The translations under genes and the position numbers were made by a program. Below, piece by piece: positions 41,543 to 50,505 of a stretch of DNA of 64,000 nucleotides; within the stretch, counting starts at the first letter, position 1; each line of letters opens with the position of its first letter. The DNA is from Microbulbifer sp. GL-2. GTDB taxonomy: Bacteria; Pseudomonadota; Gammaproteobacteria; Pseudomonadales; Cellvibrionaceae. The stretch spans positions 3,220,001 through 3,284,000 of the forward strand of contig NZ_AP019807.1 of NCBI RefSeq assembly GCF_007183175.1. Direction: 5' to 3'. The notes under the pieces are model-generated. The model searched no databases. It saw only the letters and a program-made list of their open reading frames with translations, and had not been told where the DNA came from.

Positions 41543-43594
41543 ATGACCACACACACTATCCCCAAACAGAAACGCGAGCGGGCGCAGGAGTTGCATGAAT
41601 TGCTCCAGCGAGCCAATTATCAATATTACGTACTGGATGATCCGGAGTTGCCGGATGCGGAATACGACCGCCGTTTGCGGGAATTACAGGATATGGAGGA
41701 GCAGTTCCCTGGACTGCGGACTCCTGATTCGCCCACCCAGAGGGTTGGTGCCGAACCGTTGTCCTCCTTTACCGAAGTACGCCATGAAGTGCCGATGCTG
41801 TCACTCGATAACGCGTTCAGCGATGAAGAACTATTGGAGTTCGATCGCCGTGTCTGTGAGCGTTTGAACAGCAAGGGACCAATCGAATATGCCTGCGAGC
41901 CAAAACTCGATGGCATCGCTATCAGCCTGCTGTATCGAGAAGGGATTCTTGAGCGCGCAGCCACCCGCGGAGATGGCACCACTGGTGAGGATATAACGCA
42001 GAATGTACGTACGGTGGGGTCGGTGCCTCTGCGGTTGCGTCAGGCTAAAGGGGTGGCAAAGATACCCGCTGTGCTTGAGGTACGCGGTGAAATCTACATG
42101 CCCAAGGCAGGGTTTGCTGAACTGAACCGCAAAGCTGCCGCCGCCGGTGAAAAGCTGTTCGTCAACCCTCGCAATGCCGCCGCTGGCAGCCTGCGCCAGC
42201 TTGACTCCCGCATTACCGCGCAGCGACCACTGGAGCTCTGTGTCTATGGTACCGGCCTGGTGGAGGGGGCGAACCTGCCCGGGGAGCATGTGGCAACCCT
42301 TGAATTACTCGGGCATTGGGGGTTCCGTATTAACAGCCAGATGGGTGTGGCAGCGGATATCCAAGCCTGTATTGATTACTACAAAGAGTTGGGGGAGAAG
42401 CGTGAGAGCCTGCCCTACGATATCGACGGTATCGTCTTCAAGGTCAACAGTATTGCCATGCAGCGGAGATTGGGTTTTGTTGCTCGTGCACCGCGCTGGG
42501 CCATGGCCTACAAGTTTCCCGCACAGGAAGAGATGACAGAGCTTGTCGATGTGGAATTCCAGGTGGGCCGTACTGGCGCGGTGACTCCGGTCGCGCGCTT
42601 GAAGCCAGTATTTGTCGGCGGGGTGACAGTGTCCAATGCAACCCTGCATAACCGCGATGAAATCCAGCGCCTTGGCGTTATGATTGGCGACACAGTGGTT
42701 ATTCGCCGTGCCGGTGATGTAATCCCGCAGGTGGTTTCTGTCGTGGAGAGCAAACGCCCGAGCGATGCCCGCGCCATCGAATTTCCCACTCACTGTCCAG
42801 TGTGCGACTCGCCGGTGGAATCAACACCCGGTGAGGCCGTGGCCCGTTGCAGTGGCGGCCTGATCTGTAGTGCCCAGCGTAAACAGGCAATCAAGCACTT
42901 CGCTTCACGCAAGGCGATGGATATTGACGGCCTCGGTGACAAGCTGGTGGAGCAGTTGGTGGACGAGGGGTTGTTGCATTCGGTTTCCGGGCTCTACCAC
43001 CTCGATCTGCAGCAGCTGGCGGGGCTTGAACGTATGGGGCAAAAGTCGGCACAGAACCTGCTCGATGCCCTGGAGCACAGTAAAGATACAACCCTGCCGA
43101 AATTTCTCTATGCACTGGGTGTTCGCGAGGTGGGCGAAGCTACCGCGCGCAACCTGGCGCGGCACTTTGGCACCTTGGAGGAGTTGGCGGCGGCCACCGA
43201 AGAGGCACTGCAGGAAGTGGATGATGTGGGCCCAGTGGTGGCGCATTTTGTTGCTGAATTTTTCCACCAGCCTCACGCCCAAGAGGAAATTGAAGCACTG
43301 CGCCAGGCCGGAGTGCGCTGGCCAGTAGAGGAAATCGGCGGTGAAGAACAACCCCTGTCGGGTCAGACTTGGGTGCTTACGGGAAAACTCGAAACCCTCT
43401 CCCGCAGTGAAGCCAAGGATTATCTACAGCGACTCGGCGCCAAGGTGGCGGGCAGTGTCTCGGCGAAAACCAGCCATGTCGTGGCGGGCCCTGGTGCTGG
43501 TTCAAAACTGAACAAGGCGCGGGAGTTGGAAATTCCGGTGATGGATGAAGAGGGACTGATGGAAATGTTGCGTCAATGGGGGTTTGAAATTTAA
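41543..43594 (+). CDS. ligA: NAD-dependent DNA ligase LigA
   Basis: The 683-residue protein shows all LigA domains: Ia (ELHELLQRANYQYYVLDDPELPDAEYD), adenylation with the active Lys in CEPKLDGIAI (about residue 120), OB fold (GRTGAVTPVARLKPVFVGG), a zinc finger (CPVC near 414 and CSGGLICSAQ), HhH repeats and a C-terminal BRCT domain (about 605-683, LSGQTWVLTGKLE). It seals nicks in replication. ATG at 41543 is preferred over the TTG one codon earlier. Confidence 0.97.
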   Translation: MTTHTIPKQKRERAQELHELLQRANYQYYVLDDPELPDAEYDRRLRELQDMEEQFPGLRTPDSPTQRVGAEPLSSFTEVRHEVPMLSLDNAFSDEELLEFDRRVCERLNSKGPIEYACEPKLDGIAISLLYREGILERAATRGDGTTGEDITQNVRTVGSVPLRLRQAKGVAKIPAVLEVRGEIYMPKAGFAELNRKAAAAGEKLFVNPRNAAAGSLRQLDSRITAQRPLELCVYGTGLVEGANLPGEHVATLELLGHWGFRINSQMGVAADIQACIDYYKELGEKRESLPYDIDGIVFKVNSIAMQRRLGFVARAPRWAMAYKFPAQEEMTELVDVEFQVGRTGAVTPVARLKPVFVGGVTVSNATLHNRDEIQRLGVMIGDTVVIRRAGDVIPQVVSVVESKRPSDARAIEFPTHCPVCDSPVESTPGEAVARCSGGLICSAQRKQAIKHFASRKAMDIDGLGDKLVEQLVDEGLLHSVSGLYHLDLQQLAGLERMGQKSAQNLLDALEHSKDTTLPKFLYALGVREVGEATARNLARHFGTLEELAAATEEALQEVDDVGPVVAHFVAEFFHQPHAQEEIEALRQAGVRWPVEEIGGEEQPLSGQTWVLTGKLETLSRSEAKDYLQRLGAKVAGSVSAKTSHVVAGPGAGSKLNKARELEIPVMDEEGLMEMLRQWGFEI

Positions 43595-43804
43595 TTCAGG
43601 TTTGCGGGTACCGTGAAACAGTGCCCGCAACCTCCGTTAAATAGCGCAAGCCAATTGTGAAAAACGAGTGAAACACTGTGCAATACAGGTGATCGCCCGC
43701 AGAGTTATGGCTTTCTGGTCGCTTCGCCGTTAAAGTGCATCTCCTAGATCTATTTTGCCCTGGGTACCTGATGTCCGGTGGCGTTGCGGTAAGGAATGGA
43801 ATTA

Positions 43805-44239
43805 ATGCTTCAGGGCGATCAGGAATCCATAGTTTACGGTTGTATTAAAGACAGTAATAGTCTCAGCGGTGGCAGCGAACGTCGCCGAGTGAACCGCAAT
43901 GCGGTCCTGGCCCTGCCCAGCGCGGATGAATGGCCCTTCCTCTGCCGCGATATGTTTTCCATCCCTACCATCAAGGTAAAGCAATCCCAATACCAGACGG
44001 ATGTGATCCACTTTGGAGCCTCATACCGTGCGGTAGAGTATGAGTGGGATATGTGGATCCTGAAATTTGAAGAACTTTTGAAAAGTATGTACTGGGTGTC
44101 GGCAACGGTGCACCTGGAAACTGAGCTGTCCGGCGTTCATTCTTTCAGCTGGGAGGCGGCAGGCCTTTACCATGAACCCGGCAGTGGCGATATGCAGGTA
44201 CGCTGTGAATGGACACAGGAGGGGCGTGTCAGCGTCTAG
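43805..44239 (+). CDS. conserved hypothetical protein downstream of ligA
   Basis: The product is 144 residues from ATG at 43805 (AAGGA nine bases upstream); an ATG three codons earlier is the alternative. The protein is soluble and acidic-aromatic, with no transmembrane segment. It has WPFLCRDMFSIPTIKVKQSQYQTDVIHFG in the centre and a Trp-rich middle (VEYEWDMWILKFEELL). I recall a hypothetical gene in this place after ligA in pseudomonads. No function is assigned. Confidence 0.65.
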   Translation: MLQGDQESIVYGCIKDSNSLSGGSERRRVNRNAVLALPSADEWPFLCRDMFSIPTIKVKQSQYQTDVIHFGASYRAVEYEWDMWILKFEELLKSMYWVSATVHLETELSGVHSFSWEAAGLYHEPGSGDMQVRCEWTQEGRVSV

Positions 44240-44523
44240 TGTACGTGCCGGCCCTCTCTTAAAACCGTTCAAAATCCTAAGCTGGGTTCCTCTTTTCCCT
44301 CCATCGTTTGCCTTTAGGCAGGTGCGGTAGCTATTGGGCTACCGCGGCACAGATTTTAATGTCCCATCCCGATTCGGCAACTATATTCCCAGTGAACACC
44401 TTTCAGCGGAACGATGGTCTGGTAAAGTGCCCATGTCATTTGGTAGCAAAAACCGCGGTGACAGGCAGTAAAGCCAGATTATAAGAATTGGCGCCAGAGG
44501 CGCCCTATCAGGAAGGAATAATC

Positions 44524-44970
44524 ATGATCAAAGCGAACTCTCTACTCTTTGCCAGCGCCCTGTTGCTGTCGCCACTATTGCATGCAGCGGAGCACGACAG
44601 CAAAACCGATATGGCCAGCAAGGCGCCGGAGAATACCAAGCTCTATATTATTTCCCCCAAGGACGGTGAAAAGGTTCCGCAGACTTTTACCGTAAAATTT
44701 GGCCTGTCTGGCATGGGGGTGGCACCGGCCGGTGTGGAACTTGAAAACACTGGGCACCACCACCTACTGATAGACGTGGATAAACTGCCTGATATGAGTA
44801 AGCCACTACCAGCGAGTAAGAATATTATTCACTTTGGCGGTGGCCAGACTGAGACACAAGTTACCTTGCCGCCAGGTAAACATACTCTTCAGTTGGTGTT
44901 GGGTAACTATATGCATGTACCGCACAAGAATCCTGTGATGTCTAAAAAAATTACCGTCGAAGTCGAGTGA
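44524..44970 (+). CDS. periplasmic DUF4399 protein
   Basis: The 148-residue product begins at an ATG preceded by GGAAGGA, with a signal peptide (about 1-20, SPLLHAAE). The body has YIISPKDGEKVPQTFTVKFGLSGMGVAPAG, ENTGHHHLLIDVD and LPPGKHTLQLVLGNYMHVPH, the DUF4399 pattern. The HHH and HVPH histidines could bind metal. The upstream intergenic region (44240-44523) holds a short hairpin CGGTAGC/GCTACCG but no gene. Confidence 0.82.
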   Translation: MIKANSLLFASALLLSPLLHAAEHDSKTDMASKAPENTKLYIISPKDGEKVPQTFTVKFGLSGMGVAPAGVELENTGHHHLLIDVDKLPDMSKPLPASKNIIHFGGGQTETQVTLPPGKHTLQLVLGNYMHVPHKNPVMSKKITVEVE

Positions 44971-45031
44971 TTCTGTCGGAGCCTTTAACAACGAAAGAGG
45001 GGTGCGCCCAGGCGCACTCTGAGGAATAGAA

Positions 45032-46459
45032 ATGGGCGACAAATTCCGTATCGAAATGGACAGTCTTGGTGAAATCCAGGTTCCGCAGACGGCACTCTAC
45101 GGCGCGCAAACCCAGCGTGCGGTAGAAAACTTCCCGGTAAGCGGTAAGGGGCTGCCGACGGAGTTTATTCAGGCCATAGTGCTGATTAAAAAATCAGCGG
45201 CTGAGGCCAATCGAGATCTGGGGTTGCTGGATAAAGCGCGCGCGGCGGCGATTATCGGTGCCTGTGACAGTCTGGGTGATCCAGAGTTTGCCGCCCATTT
45301 CCCGGTGGATATTTATCAGACCGGCTCCGGCACCAGTTCAAATATGAACGTCAATGAAGTATTGGCACATTTGGCCAGTGATGGTAATGGTCTGTCCATC
45401 AGCCCCAATGACCATGTCAACATGAGTCAAAGCAGTAATGATGTGATCCCTACTGCGATCCATGTGTCCGCGTTGCTTGCGGTGCGCGACAAGCTGCTGC
45501 CCTCGCTGCGTCATCTGCATACTCGCCTATGTGACAAGGCTGTGGAGGTGCAGAGTGTGGTCAAGACCGGTCGTACCCATTTGATGGATGCAGTACCCAT
45601 GACTATGGCCCAGGAAGTGGAAGCTTGGGCTGCACAAATAGAGGATTGTCGCGAACGAATTCGCTCGACTATGCCACGACTGGCGCAGTTGGCCCAGGGT
45701 GGTACTGCAATCGGCACCGGGCTCAATGCCCATCCGGATTTTTCAGAATTATTCGCGCAAAAATTGAGTGCTCATACGTCACAGCAGTTTCGGCCGGCCG
45801 ACAACCTGTTTGCGGCTATTTCGAGCCAGGATACGTCGGTGGAGCTGTCAGGACAGCTCAAGGTTTTGGCTGTGGCAGTGATGAAGATTGCCAATGACCT
45901 GCGCTGGATGAACAGTGGGCCACTGGCTGGTGTAACTGAGATTGCGCTCAAAGCCCTGCAGCCGGGCAGTAGTATTATGCCGGGCAAGGTAAATCCAGTA
46001 ATAGCTGAATCCGCGGCTATGGTGGCGGCTAGGGTACTGGGCAATGACACCACGATTACTGTGGCTGGGCAAAGCGGTAATTTTCAATTAAATGTGATGT
46101 TGCCACTGGTGGCCAGTACCCTGCTCGAGAGTATCAATCTTCTCGCCAATGCTTCACTGCTGTTGGCGGATCGGGCTATTGCCAGTTTTACTGTCAATCG
46201 AGCCCATATTGAGGAGACACTAGGGCGCAACCCAATTTTAGTGACAGCACTGAATCCGGTCATTGGTTATCTCAAGGCTGCAGAGATAGCCAAGGCCGCC
46301 TATAGCAGTGGTCGGCCAGTGTTGGATGTGGCGCTGGAAATGACGGATTTGGATCGTAAGTCCCTTGAAGACCTGTTAGACCCCGCGCACCTTGCCAAGG
46401 GGGATTGGTGGGTGAGTAGGCAGTATTCAGGCAAATATGGCTATGCCGAGCATCAATAG
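45032..46459 (+). CDS. fumC: class II fumarate hydratase
   Basis: The 475-residue protein belongs to the fumarase/aspartase superfamily. It has TGSGTSSNMNVNEV (about 97-110), KTGRTHLMDAVP with the catalytic-region His (about 180-191), and the signature GSSIMPGKVNP (about 312-322). The C-terminal DPAHLAKG is typical of fumarases. It hydrates fumarate to malate without Fe-S clusters. The hairpin GTGCGCC-CA-GGCGCAC and a GAGGAA ribosome site lie just upstream. Confidence 0.9.
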   Translation: MGDKFRIEMDSLGEIQVPQTALYGAQTQRAVENFPVSGKGLPTEFIQAIVLIKKSAAEANRDLGLLDKARAAAIIGACDSLGDPEFAAHFPVDIYQTGSGTSSNMNVNEVLAHLASDGNGLSISPNDHVNMSQSSNDVIPTAIHVSALLAVRDKLLPSLRHLHTRLCDKAVEVQSVVKTGRTHLMDAVPMTMAQEVEAWAAQIEDCRERIRSTMPRLAQLAQGGTAIGTGLNAHPDFSELFAQKLSAHTSQQFRPADNLFAAISSQDTSVELSGQLKVLAVAVMKIANDLRWMNSGPLAGVTEIALKALQPGSSIMPGKVNPVIAESAAMVAARVLGNDTTITVAGQSGNFQLNVMLPLVASTLLESINLLANASLLLADRAIASFTVNRAHIEETLGRNPILVTALNPVIGYLKAAEIAKAAYSSGRPVLDVALEMTDLDRKSLEDLLDPAHLAKGDWWVSRQYSGKYGYAEHQ

Positions 46460-46546
46460 AGTGATTATCGCTGTCATACACGTGAGCCAGCGAAACAGGC
46501 GCATCAGGGTGGCCTGATCTTCAGGTTCCAGCATTCTTCTGGGCAT
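46427..46546 (-). CDS. 39-residue membrane peptide, antisense to the fumC end
   Basis: The minus-strand frame starts at ATG with a very strong Shine-Dalgarno sequence AGGAGGA 5-6 nt upstream. The peptide starts MPRRMLEPEDQATLMRLFRW and ends in one hydrophobic helix (MTAIITLLMLGIAIFA). The last 11 codons overlap the 3' end of fumC in antisense. No homologue is known to me; support is the ribosome site and the membrane-peptide layout only. Confidence 0.45.
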   Translation of the reverse strand: MPRRMLEPEDQATLMRLFRWLTCMTAIITLLMLGIAIFA

Positions 46547-46602
46547 CCGCTCCTCCTGCGGCGTTGACAGATAACTGCCAATCCCTCACGATTCGACGCC
46601 GC

Positions 46603-46621
46603 GTCGGTACCTGGTACCGAC
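46603..46621. promoter_or_regulatory. 19-bp perfect palindrome, possible operator
   Basis: GTCGGTACC-T-GGTACCGAC is a 9-bp perfect inverted repeat around one base. It lies between the divergent small peptide (46546) and the plus-strand membrane gene (46689), in the right place for an operator. The protein that binds it is unknown; the AraC-type regulator downstream is one candidate. Confidence 0.4.
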
Positions 46622-46688
46622 ATTACAATGGTAGCGCCACAGAAAGTGGTAATCTCACCTGTTTTAAAATCAATTTATCTAGATCACC

Positions 46689-46889
46689 ATGGCCAATAAA
46701 AGTCGCCGCTCCTTTATTACCAGCGTGCTCGCCTGTGTCGCATTTGTTGTGGCGGCGATCTACAGCTGGGACCTACCCGTCAAGGATGTTGTGTACTACC
46801 TGATAGTCTTGCTGGTAGTACTGTTTGTCATTATTACAGTCGCGATGGGGTTTGGTGCCTTGTTGAACTGGCTGCGCAGACGAAAGTAG
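46689..46889 (+). CDS. small two-helix membrane protein
   Basis: The 66-residue product has a basic N-terminus (MANKSRRS) and two hydrophobic segments (about 9-25 and 35-60), ending with a basic tail (LLNWLRRRK). Nothing identifies its function. The following AraC-type regulator starts only 4 nt after its stop, so the two form an operon. Confidence 0.55.
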   Translation: MANKSRRSFITSVLACVAFVVAAIYSWDLPVKDVVYYLIVLLVVLFVIITVAMGFGALLNWLRRRK

Positions 46890-46893
46890 ATAG

Positions 46894-47961
46894 ATGGCAT
46901 CAGAAGAGGATATCCGTATACCGATTGCCTACCTTGAGCGTTTGCTGGAAGAGGCGATACGCCATGGCTGTGATCGCGGTGAGCTACTCGCCTCAGTCGG
47001 TATTGATGAAGCAGAGCTGGAGGGGGTTGCTGCCTTTTCAGCGATCAGGTACGGGCGTCTTTATCAGCGGGTAATGTGGCTGGCCCAAAACGAGTGGTTT
47101 GGCATGCTCAGTGGTGGGCGTGTACGCTCGGGTTCCTTCCGCCTTTTGTGCCTGGCGGTGGTTAATTGTGCCACCCTGCGCCAAGCAATCATGTTATGTG
47201 CTGAATTTATGGAAATCTGCCGCGGCTTTAAGGTAAAGCCAGTGCTTGAGGGGGACCCCTCAGGGCGTGTACGTGTAGAGATCCACGGTATTACTTCGCT
47301 CGGAGAGGGTGAATTTAATCAACTATTGGCCAATACCAGTCCCAGTGTTGTGCGTACGACGCTGGCGGTTTGGCACCGCTTCTATTGCTGGCTGGCGGGG
47401 CGTGAAGTTCCGTTGGCGCGACTGCACTTTTCCTTTCCCTGCCCGGAGGAATTTCGCAGCCTGGCCCAAAGTGAGGCGGATGAGTTGCTGTTCGAGCAGC
47501 CATTTAATGCCCTTGAGTACGACGCCCGCTACCTTGAGTACCCGGTGGTGCAAAGTCCGCAGACCGTGGAGGATTTTATCCGCACTGCACCCTATCACCT
47601 GGTAATCAGTGATGGCAGCGCTAACAGTATCAAAACCAAGGTCAAGACCATTCTCAATCGGGATGTGAGTGAATCCATGCCTGCAGCAGAGGCTGTCGCA
47701 GATCGTCTCAATATGTCCGTGACCACTCTGCGCCGTCGCCTGCAGCAGGAGGGTACCTCCTACCAGAAGCTCAAAGATGAGTGCCGTATGGAGGCTGCCT
47801 TCCATTACCTGAGCTGCCCTGATCTTTCCAATGGTCAGATTGCGGAAATGCTGGGTTTCGATGAATCCAGCGCGTTTTTCCGTGCGTTCAAGAAGTGGAC
47901 CGGGATTACCCCAGGCGAGTACCGTCGGGGTGGCCGCGCCGCGGCAGGCCTGGATATTTGA
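46894..47961 (+). CDS. AraC family transcriptional regulator (OruR-like)
   Basis: The 355-residue regulator has an Arabinose_bd-type N-terminal domain (about 20-200, with WFGMLSGGRVRSGSFRLLCLAVVNCATLRQAI). A C-terminal AraC double HTH is present (AEAVADRLNMSVTTLRRRLQQEGTSY and NGQIAEMLGFDESSAFFRAFKKWTGITPGEYRR). This is the type found near acyl-CoA and amino acid catabolic genes. It precedes the acyl-CoA dehydrogenase gene by 178 bp and probably controls it; that is inference. Confidence 0.88.
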   Translation: MASEEDIRIPIAYLERLLEEAIRHGCDRGELLASVGIDEAELEGVAAFSAIRYGRLYQRVMWLAQNEWFGMLSGGRVRSGSFRLLCLAVVNCATLRQAIMLCAEFMEICRGFKVKPVLEGDPSGRVRVEIHGITSLGEGEFNQLLANTSPSVVRTTLAVWHRFYCWLAGREVPLARLHFSFPCPEEFRSLAQSEADELLFEQPFNALEYDARYLEYPVVQSPQTVEDFIRTAPYHLVISDGSANSIKTKVKTILNRDVSESMPAAEAVADRLNMSVTTLRRRLQQEGTSYQKLKDECRMEAAFHYLSCPDLSNGQIAEMLGFDESSAFFRAFKKWTGITPGEYRRGGRAAAGLDI

Positions 47962-48139
47962 CCGAATTGGTCACATTTTTTCGAATTCCCGCCTCGATTT
48001 GTCACCGCTTTGGACGGATTTAGCCATAGAGAGGGCTGCCAGCTTACTACTATGATGAACAAATCTTAGTAATCAGTCACAACTATGACCAGCCAGTTTT
48101 GCGCTTGGTCCCAAACATAAACAAATTGAGGGTATCAGG

Positions 48140-49933
48140 ATGACCGATATCAAAGTGCCACTGCGTGATATGCGTTTCGTCATGCGCGAAATGCTGGACT
48201 CAGACAAGCATTACGAGTCACTTGGATTTGAGGAGGCCACTCCTGATGTCGTGGATGCCATCCTGGAAGAGGGTGCAAAGTTCTGTGAAAACGTATTGGC
48301 ACCATTGAATCAGGTCGGTGACCAGCAGGGTTGTACCTGGAAAGACGGTGAAGTCACTACTCCAGATGGCTTTAAAGAGGCTTACAAACAGTTTGTAGAG
48401 GCTGGCTGGCCAGCTCTCCCCCACGACCCCGAGTACGGTGGCCAGGGCTTACCGGCCTCGCTGGGAACCATCATGAGCGAGATGGTGGGTATTGCCAACT
48501 GGTCCTGGGGTATGTATCCCGGATTGTCCCACGGTGCCATGAACACCCTGGAAGAGCACGGTACCGAGGAGCAGAAGAGCGTTTACCTGACCAAGCTGGT
48601 AGAAGGTAGCTGGACCGGCACAATGTGTCTGACCGAGCCGCACTGTGGTACCGACCTGGGTATTTTGCGCACCAAGGCCGACCCCAATGGCGACGGATCC
48701 TATGCCATTACCGGTACCAAGATTTTTATTTCTGCTGGTGAACACGATATGACCGAGAATATCGTGCATATCGTACTGGCGCGCCTACCGGACGCACCGG
48801 CTGGCACTAAGGGTATCTCCCTGTTTATCGTACCCAAGTTTGTGCCCAATGCTGACGGCTCCGTTGGTGAGCGCAACGGCGTTGTGTGTGGTTCCCTGGA
48901 ACACAAAATGGGTATTCATGGAAATGCCACTGCAGTACTGAACTTTGATGGTGCGAAAGGCTACCTGATTGGCGAGCCAAACAAAGGTTTGAACTACATG
49001 TTCACCTTTATGAATACCGCGCGCCTGGGCACTGCCCTGCAGGGTCTTGCCCACTCTGAAATCGGCTTTCAGAAGTCCCTGGCTTACGCCAAGGACCGCC
49101 TGCAAATGCGCTCCCTGTCCGGCACCAAGAACCCTGAAGGTCCTGCTGATCCGATCATCGTACACCCCGATGTACGCCGTATGTTGTTGACCCAAAAGGC
49201 CATCGCTGAAGGCAGCCGTATGCTGGTCGCCACCTGTGCGCTGCTGGTTGATATTACCCACAAGGGTGACGAGGCTGCGAAGAAAGAAGCTGAAGACCAG
49301 CTGGCTTTCCTGACTCCGATTGCCAAAGCATTTATCACTGAAGCCGGTCTTGAGTCTGCCAACCTGGGCCTGCAGTGCTTTGGTGGTCACGGCTATATAG
49401 CCGAGTGGGGTATGGAGCAAAACGTGCGTGACGCACGTATCTCCACTATTTACGAAGGTACCACCGGTATTCAGGCTCTCGACTTGCTGGGCCGCAAGGT
49501 ATTGATGACCCAGGGCGAGCTGCTGCGCGGTTTCACCAAGAAAGTACATAAATTCTGCCAGGCTGAAATTGATAACGAAGCCCTCGCACCTTTCGTGACC
49601 AAGCTGCAGGAGCTGAACAAGCAGTGGGGCGACCTGACCCTTCACGTCGGCGGCAAAGCTATGGAAAATCCAGATGAAGTTGGTGCGGCATCTGTTGATT
49701 ACCTGATGTTCTCCGGTTATACCGTACTTGGCTTCATGTGGGCGCGTGCCGCCAAGCTGGCCAACGAGAAACTTGCCGAAGGCACAGCTGAAGCGGATTT
49801 CTATCAAGCCAAGCTGAAGACTGCGCGTTTCTATTTTGAACGCATTCTGCCACGTACTGCCAGCCATGCCGCAACCATGCTGAGCGGTGCGGACAATCTG
49901 ATGGATCTGGATGCAGAGCATTTTGCCTTCTAA
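48140..49933 (+). CDS. acyl-CoA dehydrogenase (about 600 aa type)
   Basis: This is a 597-residue flavoprotein with the ACAD N-terminal, middle (MCLTEPHCGTDLGILRTKA near 157-175) and C-terminal domains. An extra C-terminal helical domain (about 470-597) defines the longer FadE-like subgroup. The ACAD signature QCFGGHGYIAEWGMEQNVRDARI is near 413-435. It catalyses the first oxidation step of beta-oxidation with ETF as acceptor. The acyl ligase and SCP2-like protein downstream point to fatty acid use. Confidence 0.93.
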   Translation: MTDIKVPLRDMRFVMREMLDSDKHYESLGFEEATPDVVDAILEEGAKFCENVLAPLNQVGDQQGCTWKDGEVTTPDGFKEAYKQFVEAGWPALPHDPEYGGQGLPASLGTIMSEMVGIANWSWGMYPGLSHGAMNTLEEHGTEEQKSVYLTKLVEGSWTGTMCLTEPHCGTDLGILRTKADPNGDGSYAITGTKIFISAGEHDMTENIVHIVLARLPDAPAGTKGISLFIVPKFVPNADGSVGERNGVVCGSLEHKMGIHGNATAVLNFDGAKGYLIGEPNKGLNYMFTFMNTARLGTALQGLAHSEIGFQKSLAYAKDRLQMRSLSGTKNPEGPADPIIVHPDVRRMLLTQKAIAEGSRMLVATCALLVDITHKGDEAAKKEAEDQLAFLTPIAKAFITEAGLESANLGLQCFGGHGYIAEWGMEQNVRDARISTIYEGTTGIQALDLLGRKVLMTQGELLRGFTKKVHKFCQAEIDNEALAPFVTKLQELNKQWGDLTLHVGGKAMENPDEVGAASVDYLMFSGYTVLGFMWARAAKLANEKLAEGTAEADFYQAKLKTARFYFERILPRTASHAATMLSGADNLMDLDAEHFAF

Positions 49934-49946
49934 ATCCACTCCCAGT

Positions 49947-49981
49947 AAAAAAACCGCCGGCTATCACCGGCGGTTTTTTTT
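49947..49981 (+). terminator. terminator after acyl-CoA dehydrogenase
   Basis: AAACCGCCGG (49951-49960) and CCGGCGGTTT (49967-49976) form a perfect 10-bp stem with flanking A and T runs. It is effective on both strands in principle. Confidence 0.9.
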
Positions 49982-50017
49982 ACCGGCGCTGAAGTGGTCA
50001 TTAATGGAGAAGTTCCG

Positions 50018-50365
50018 ATGCAATTGCCGGATCCAGTAGAGCAGCGCCTGCGGCGTCTAGCTTGTTTGCACCCACTCGCTCGGGTACAGTTTCGGCTGCC
50101 GGATGCCTGTGATTTTTATGTATACCTCAAGGGGCGCGCCGGAGATCTCGAAGTAATTTCCGAATTCGGGCAAGCAGAACAACCGGCACTAATATTAGAA
50201 ATGGCCAATCAAACGCTCAGCGCAATTTTGGATGGCCATTTAAATGCACGTCATGCCTTTCTTTTGGGGGATGTTCAATATTCCGGGGACAGAGAACTGG
50301 CAGCTGCATTGGCAGGTTTATTCCCTGCGCGGAGTAAAGAGGGAGATATGTTCGGAGAGGTATGA
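50018..50365 (+). CDS. SCP2-like lipid-binding domain protein
   Basis: The 115-residue product starts at ATG 50018, with GGAGA seven bases upstream. Its pattern of FYVYLKGRAGDLEVISEFG, LILEMANQTLSAILDGHLNARHAFLLGDVQYSGD and a short C-terminal helix is that of the SCP2 sterol-carrier fold. Its position between an acyl-CoA dehydrogenase and an acyl-CoA ligase supports a role with acyl chains. The exact ligand is unknown. Confidence 0.65.
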   Translation: MQLPDPVEQRLRRLACLHPLARVQFRLPDACDFYVYLKGRAGDLEVISEFGQAEQPALILEMANQTLSAILDGHLNARHAFLLGDVQYSGDRELAAALAGLFPARSKEGDMFGEV

Positions 50366-50505
50366 ATGCACCTCTTTTTCACTATCTCGGAAGATACTAC
50401 AAACAATAAATAAATACTCGCTGGCTCCCTAAGATGGCAGGTTTCGTCTATAAGGACGGAAGATGAGAGCAAGCGACAACAACAATCAGGAATGGGAGAA
50501 GAGAG

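Noticed and set aside
48785..49939. A 384-codon minus-strand open frame opposite the acyl-CoA dehydrogenase gene
   Set aside because: It is an antisense shadow of a clear acyl-CoA dehydrogenase gene and shows no domain of its own.
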